The translations under genes were made by a program, and so were the position numbers. 8,981 nucleotides of DNA from an uncultured Prevotella sp. GTDB taxonomy: Bacteria > Bacteroidota > Bacteroidia > Bacteroidales > Bacteroidaceae. Shown piece by piece: positions 6,430 to 8,981 of this stretch (position 1 is the stretch's first letter; each line of letters opens with the position of its first letter). The notes below the pieces were generated by a model that worked only from the letters and a program-made list of their open reading frames with translations, ran no database searches and had not been told where the DNA came from. The stretch covers positions 1 to 8,981 of the forward strand of contig CAKPRX010000086.1 in NCBI GenBank assembly GCA_934183135.1, in the 5' to 3' direction.

Positions 6430-6813
6430 CTGAATATAAACTGAATAAGCGAATAGTTTTGCGATTTTTTTTTTACAAGATAGCAAAAATGGCGGCCGCT
6501 GTGGCAGCCGTTGGCCTGGAGGTCAGCGTGCGGTGCCCCTTGGTTGCCATTTCGCGTGCGGTCATTGTAAGGGCCAGCTTCGTGGCACCCATCGCGCCCG
6601 CGCACGATACCTTTATATATAATAAGATATGGCATCTTTTCAGTGATGTCTCAGAGGCGTATCGTGCGCCGCTCTTCTCTAAAATAGAGGGTCAGTAAGT
6701 CTGTGGGGCAGATTGGTGTGCCCGCCCTGTGAGCGATGGGGGTGGCAGAAAAGGCTGACGCAGATGCGCCAATACTGACACATTTGGCAGAGATGACGCT
6801 GGCCGGCAACGCC
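6430..6813. other. Unassigned intergenic region between the LRR gene and dnaK
   Basis: About 380 bp with no recognised gene. It holds a T-tract (6465-6474), a GC-rich island (about 6489-6606) with GCGTGCGGT repeated at 6526-6534 and 6554-6562, an AT-rich stretch (6611-6630), and a perfect inverted repeat (6600-6610/6659-6669). Short open frames exist on both strands (plus 6489-6698, 69 aa; minus 6592-6473, 39 aa), but neither matches anything I recognise. The sequence nearest dnaK carries TGGCAGA and TGACGC repeats. Confidence 0.5.
6600..6669. repeat. Perfect 11-bp inverted repeat with nested hairpin
   Basis: GCGCACGATAC (6600-6610) and GTATCGTGCGC (6659-6669) are exact reverse complements separated by 48 nt. 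Inside them, AAGAT (6624-6628) pairs with ATCTT (6634-6638). The arrangement could be a structured RNA element or a protein-binding site. No promoter box is visible inside the loop. Confidence 0.55.
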
Positions 6814-6831
6814 TTGGCACGCCTTTTGTAT
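6814..6831 (+). promoter_or_regulatory. Candidate sigma-54-like promoter of dnaK
   Basis: TTGGCACG (6814-6821), four bases, then TTGTA (6826-6830) resembles the sigma-54 consensus YTGGCACG-N4-TTGCW. The -24 GG is present, but the -12 GC is GT here. A start near 6840 would leave a ~44-nt A/T-rich leader before the dnaK ATG. No good TAnnTTTG box with a -33 element is visible upstream of dnaK, and no CIRCE operator is seen. Confidence 0.35.
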
Positions 6832-6883
6832 AAGGATAAGCGTAAATTAATTGTTGAATAAAAATAAAAAAATATATAGCATT

Positions 6884-8803
6884 ATGGGAAAGATTATTGG
6901 AATCGACTTAGGTACAACAAACTCTTGTGTATCTGTTTTTGAAGGCTCTGAGCCTGTGGTTATTGCCAACAGCGAAGGTAAGCGTACAACTCCTTCGGTC
7001 GTAGGTTTTGTCAAGGACGGTGAGCGTAAGGTGGGCGACCCCGCTAAGCGTCAGGCCATCACCAACCCTAAGAACACGGTCTACTCGATCAAGCGTTTTA
7101 TGGGCGAGACCTATGAGCAGAGCAAGAAAGAGGCTGAGCGTGTACCCTTCACGGTGGTTAACGAGAACGGCTATCCCCGTGTGGACATCGACGGCCGTAA
7201 ATATACTCCTCAGGAGATTTCTGCTATGATTCTGCAGAAGATGAAGAAGACTGCTGAGGACTATCTGGGCCAGGAGGTTACGGATGCCGTTATCACGGTG
7301 CCAGCCTACTTCTCTGACTCACAGCGCCAGGCCACCAAGGAGGCCGGCCAGATAGCTGGACTCAACGTACAGCGTATCGTCAACGAGCCTACCGCCGCAG
7401 CCCTGGCTTACGGTGTGGACAAGGCCAACAAGGATATGAAGATTGCCGTGTTCGACCTGGGTGGTGGTACATTCGATATCTCTATCCTCGAGTTTGGTGG
7501 CGGCGTGTTCGAGGTACTGGCTACCAATGGTGATACTCACCTGGGTGGTGATGACTTCGACCAGGTTATTATAGACTGGCTGGCCCAGGGCTTCAAGGCC
7601 GACGAGGGTATCGACCTGACCAAGGATCCCATGGCCATGCAGCGTCTGAAGGAGGCCGCCGAGAAGGCCAAAATAGAGTTGTCAAGCTCTACCTCTACTG
7701 AGATTAACTTGCCCTACATCAGTGCCGAGGGTGGTGTGCCAAAGCACTTGGTTAAGACTCTGACACGTGCTCAGTTTGAGCAGTTGGCCCACAGCCTTAT
7801 CCAGGCATGTCTGGTACCTTGTCAGAACGCCATGCGCGACGCTGGTCTGCAGACCTCCGATATCGACGAGGTAATCCTCGTAGGTGGCTCGAGCCGTATA
7901 CCTGCCGTTCAGACACTGGTAAAGAACTACTTCGGCAAGGAGCCTTCTAAGGGCGTTAACCCCGATGAGGTGGTAGCCATCGGTGCTGCTATCCAGGGTG
8001 CCATCCTGAACAAGGAGAGCGGTGTGGGTGACATCGTACTGCTCGATGTTACTCCGCTGACACTGGGTATCGAGACCATGGGTGGCGTGATGACCAAGCT
8101 GATAGATGCCAATACCACCATCCCCTGTAAGAAGAGCGAGGTGTTCTCTACTGCCGTAGACAACCAGACAGCCGTGACCATACACGTGCTGCAGGGCGAG
8201 CGTCCTATGGCCGCCCAGAACAAGAGTATTGGCCAGTTTAATCTGGAGGGCATCGCTCCCGCCCGTCGTGGTGTGCCTCAGATCGAGGTGACATTTGATA
8301 TTGATGCCAACGGTATCCTCAACGTGAGCGCCAAGGATAAGGCCACCGGCAAGGAGCAGGCCATCCGTATCGAGGCTTCGTCTGGCCTGAGCAAGGAGGA
8401 GATAGACCGTATGAAGGCTGAGGCCGAGCAGAACGCCGCCGCCGACAAGGCCGAGCGCGAGAAGGTCGACAAGATGAACCAGGCCGACTCGATGATATTT
8501 ACCACCGAGAACTTCCTGAAGGACAATGCCGACAAGATTCCCGCTGACAAGAAGGCTCCTATCGAGCAGGCTCTGCAGCAGCTCAAGGATGCTCACAAGG
8601 CAGCCGACATAGCCGCCATAGACACCGCCATCGCCAACCTGAACCAGGTAATGCAGGCCGCCAGTGCCCAGATGTATCAGGGCGCAGGTGCCCAGCCCGG
8701 CGCAGGTGCTCAGGCTGGTGCCGGTCAGCAGGCTGGTACCGATGCCGGTAGCAACAAGTCGGACGACAATATCCAGGATGCCGACTTTGAGGAGGTTAAG
8801 TAG
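6884..8803 (+). CDS. dnaK: Molecular chaperone DnaK (Hsp70)
   Basis: A complete 639-aa Hsp70, normal length. It is a cytoplasmic ATP-dependent chaperone that binds and releases unfolded polypeptides, working with DnaJ and GrpE. Seen in order: phosphate-1 loop IDLGTTNS (7-14), [11 protein letters not shown] (167-177), phosphate-2 loop DLGGGTFD (191-198), [14 protein letters not shown] (330-343), the interdomain linker VLLDVTPL (385-392), a substrate-binding beta domain to ~500, the helical lid, a Gln/Ala/Gly-rich tail (~598-618) and a DADFEEVK end. I chose the ATG at 6884 (MGKIIGID); the frame extends 11 codons upstream through AT-rich leader from a TTG, which lacks family support. grpE and dnaJ are not adjacent. 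The leader before the ATG is A-rich with no Shine-Dalgarno, usual for Bacteroidales. It diverges from the LRR gene and ends at its own terminator. Confidence 0.98.
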   Translation: MGKIIGIDLGTTNSCVSVFEGSEPVVIANSEGKRTTPSVVGFVKDGERKVGDPAKRQAITNPKNTVYSIKRFMGETYEQSKKEAERVPFTVVNENGYPRVDIDGRKYTPQEISAMILQKMKKTAEDYLGQEVTDAVITVPAYFSDSQRQATKEAGQIAGLNVQRIVNEPTAAALAYGVDKANKDMKIAVFDLGGGTFDISILEFGGGVFEVLATNGDTHLGGDDFDQVIIDWLAQGFKADEGIDLTKDPMAMQRLKEAAEKAKIELSSSTSTEINLPYISAEGGVPKHLVKTLTRAQFEQLAHSLIQACLVPCQNAMRDAGLQTSDIDEVILVGGSSRIPAVQTLVKNYFGKEPSKGVNPDEVVAIGAAIQGAILNKESGVGDIVLLDVTPLTLGIETMGGVMTKLIDANTTIPCKKSEVFSTAVDNQTAVTIHVLQGERPMAAQNKSIGQFNLEGIAPARRGVPQIEVTFDIDANGILNVSAKDKATGKEQAIRIEASSGLSKEEIDRMKAEAEQNAAADKAEREKVDKMNQADSMIFTTENFLKDNADKIPADKKAPIEQALQQLKDAHKAADIAAIDTAIANLNQVMQAASAQMYQGAGAQPGAGAQAGAGQQAGTDAGSNKSDDNIQDADFEEVK

Positions 8804-8836
8804 TGCCAAGAAGAAAATACAGAATAAACAATAAGC

Positions 8837-8870
8837 AAAAGCGTGCAGCTCAATGAGTTGCACGCTTTTT
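8837..8870 (+). terminator. Intrinsic terminator of dnaK
   Basis: Arms 8837-8851 and 8855-8869 form a 15-bp stem with one G-U wobble and a 3-nt loop, ending in a run of five T (8866-8870). It starts 33 nt after the dnaK TAG. The A-tract on the opposite side could also let it work for a convergent transcript. Confidence 0.88.
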
Positions 8871-8924
8871 GCGTTTATAGGGGTCTTGTTTCTTATGCCT
8901 TTGTTATGCGCTTGTTTATCGCTT

Positions 8925-8946
8925 ATTTGCAGCACATTTGCAACAC
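8925..8946. repeat. 11-bp tandem repeat downstream of dnaK
   Basis: ATTTGCAGCAC (8925-8935) is followed directly by ATTTGCAACAC (8936-8946), a 10/11 match. The junction creates CACATTTG, one base off the -7 consensus, with TTG about 18 nt upstream, so a weak promoter reading out of the window to the right is possible. Confidence 0.4.
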
Positions 8947-8981
8947 AACAAAAAAGTAGATAATGTGGGACTTGTTCCTAC

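Noticed and set aside
6484..6499. Possible third copy of the azlC upstream element (GCGGCC.. CATTTTTG on the minus strand)
   Set aside because: Only the right half matches, the TGTGTTAAAA half is missing, and the distance to the nearest -7 box is about 20 nt longer.
6600..6669. Phase-variable invertible promoter
   Set aside because: The inverted repeats enclose only 48 bp and neither orientation contains a TAnnTTTG box; no recombinase gene is nearby.
6780..6883. CIRCE/HrcA operator upstream of dnaK
   Set aside because: No TTAGCACTC-N9-GAGTGCTAA or close variant is present in the leader.
7682..8935. 417-codon open frame on the minus strand antisense to dnaK
   Set aside because: Antisense open frames over hsp70 genes are a known by-product of their codon use; this one has no domain similarity and would read straight across the dnaK terminator.

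Overview
The window looks like a chromosomal segment of a Bacteroidales bacterium, most likely a Prevotella/Segatella-type member of Prevotellaceae. The evidence is the recurring Bacteroidetes -7 promoter box (TAnnTTTG) in front of the minus-strand genes, A-rich rather than Shine-Dalgarno leaders, a BspA-like leucine-rich-repeat surface protein with a Prevotella-style C-terminal tail, a DUF4114-type lipoprotein, and a DnaK of Bacteroidales character. The genus is an inference from memory of these families, not a computed placement.

Layout. Everything left of about 6.4 kb is read on the minus strand. From right to left: a secreted 1005-aa BspA-like LRR protein (3289-6306) with two promoters carrying the same 14-bp -7 region and a large hairpin terminator; a 523-aa surface lipoprotein with a DUF4114-like domain and a Pro-Asp linker (1494-3065) ending in a strong terminator; an azlC-azlD pair (1305-278) that overlaps by ATGA and probably exports branched-chain amino acids; and the first 22 codons of a gene cut by the left edge (67-1), which from memory resembles a HigB/RelE-like toxin family. 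On the plus strand, diverging from the LRR gene, is complete dnaK (6884-8803) with its own terminator.

The genes look like separately transcribed units: two surface proteins, one transporter operon, one chaperone and one possible toxin-antitoxin unit. I see no shared pathway among them. No insertion sequence, CRISPR array, tRNA or rRNA was found.

The unexplained structure is all intergenic. (1) A ~25-nt element, followed by an A/T-armed hairpin, occurs upstream of both the azlC promoter and the promoter of the partial gene, at the same distance from the -7 box to within 1 nt. (2) The dnaK leader carries a sigma-54-like -24/-12 sequence with a TGGCAGA repeat spaced exactly 42 bp. (3) The dnaK/LRR intergenic region holds a GC-rich island and a perfect 11-bp inverted repeat around a nested hairpin. 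(4) A 14-bp perfect palindrome sits just upstream of the partial gene's start codon. These are leads; I did not find a convincing new multi-gene system in this window.
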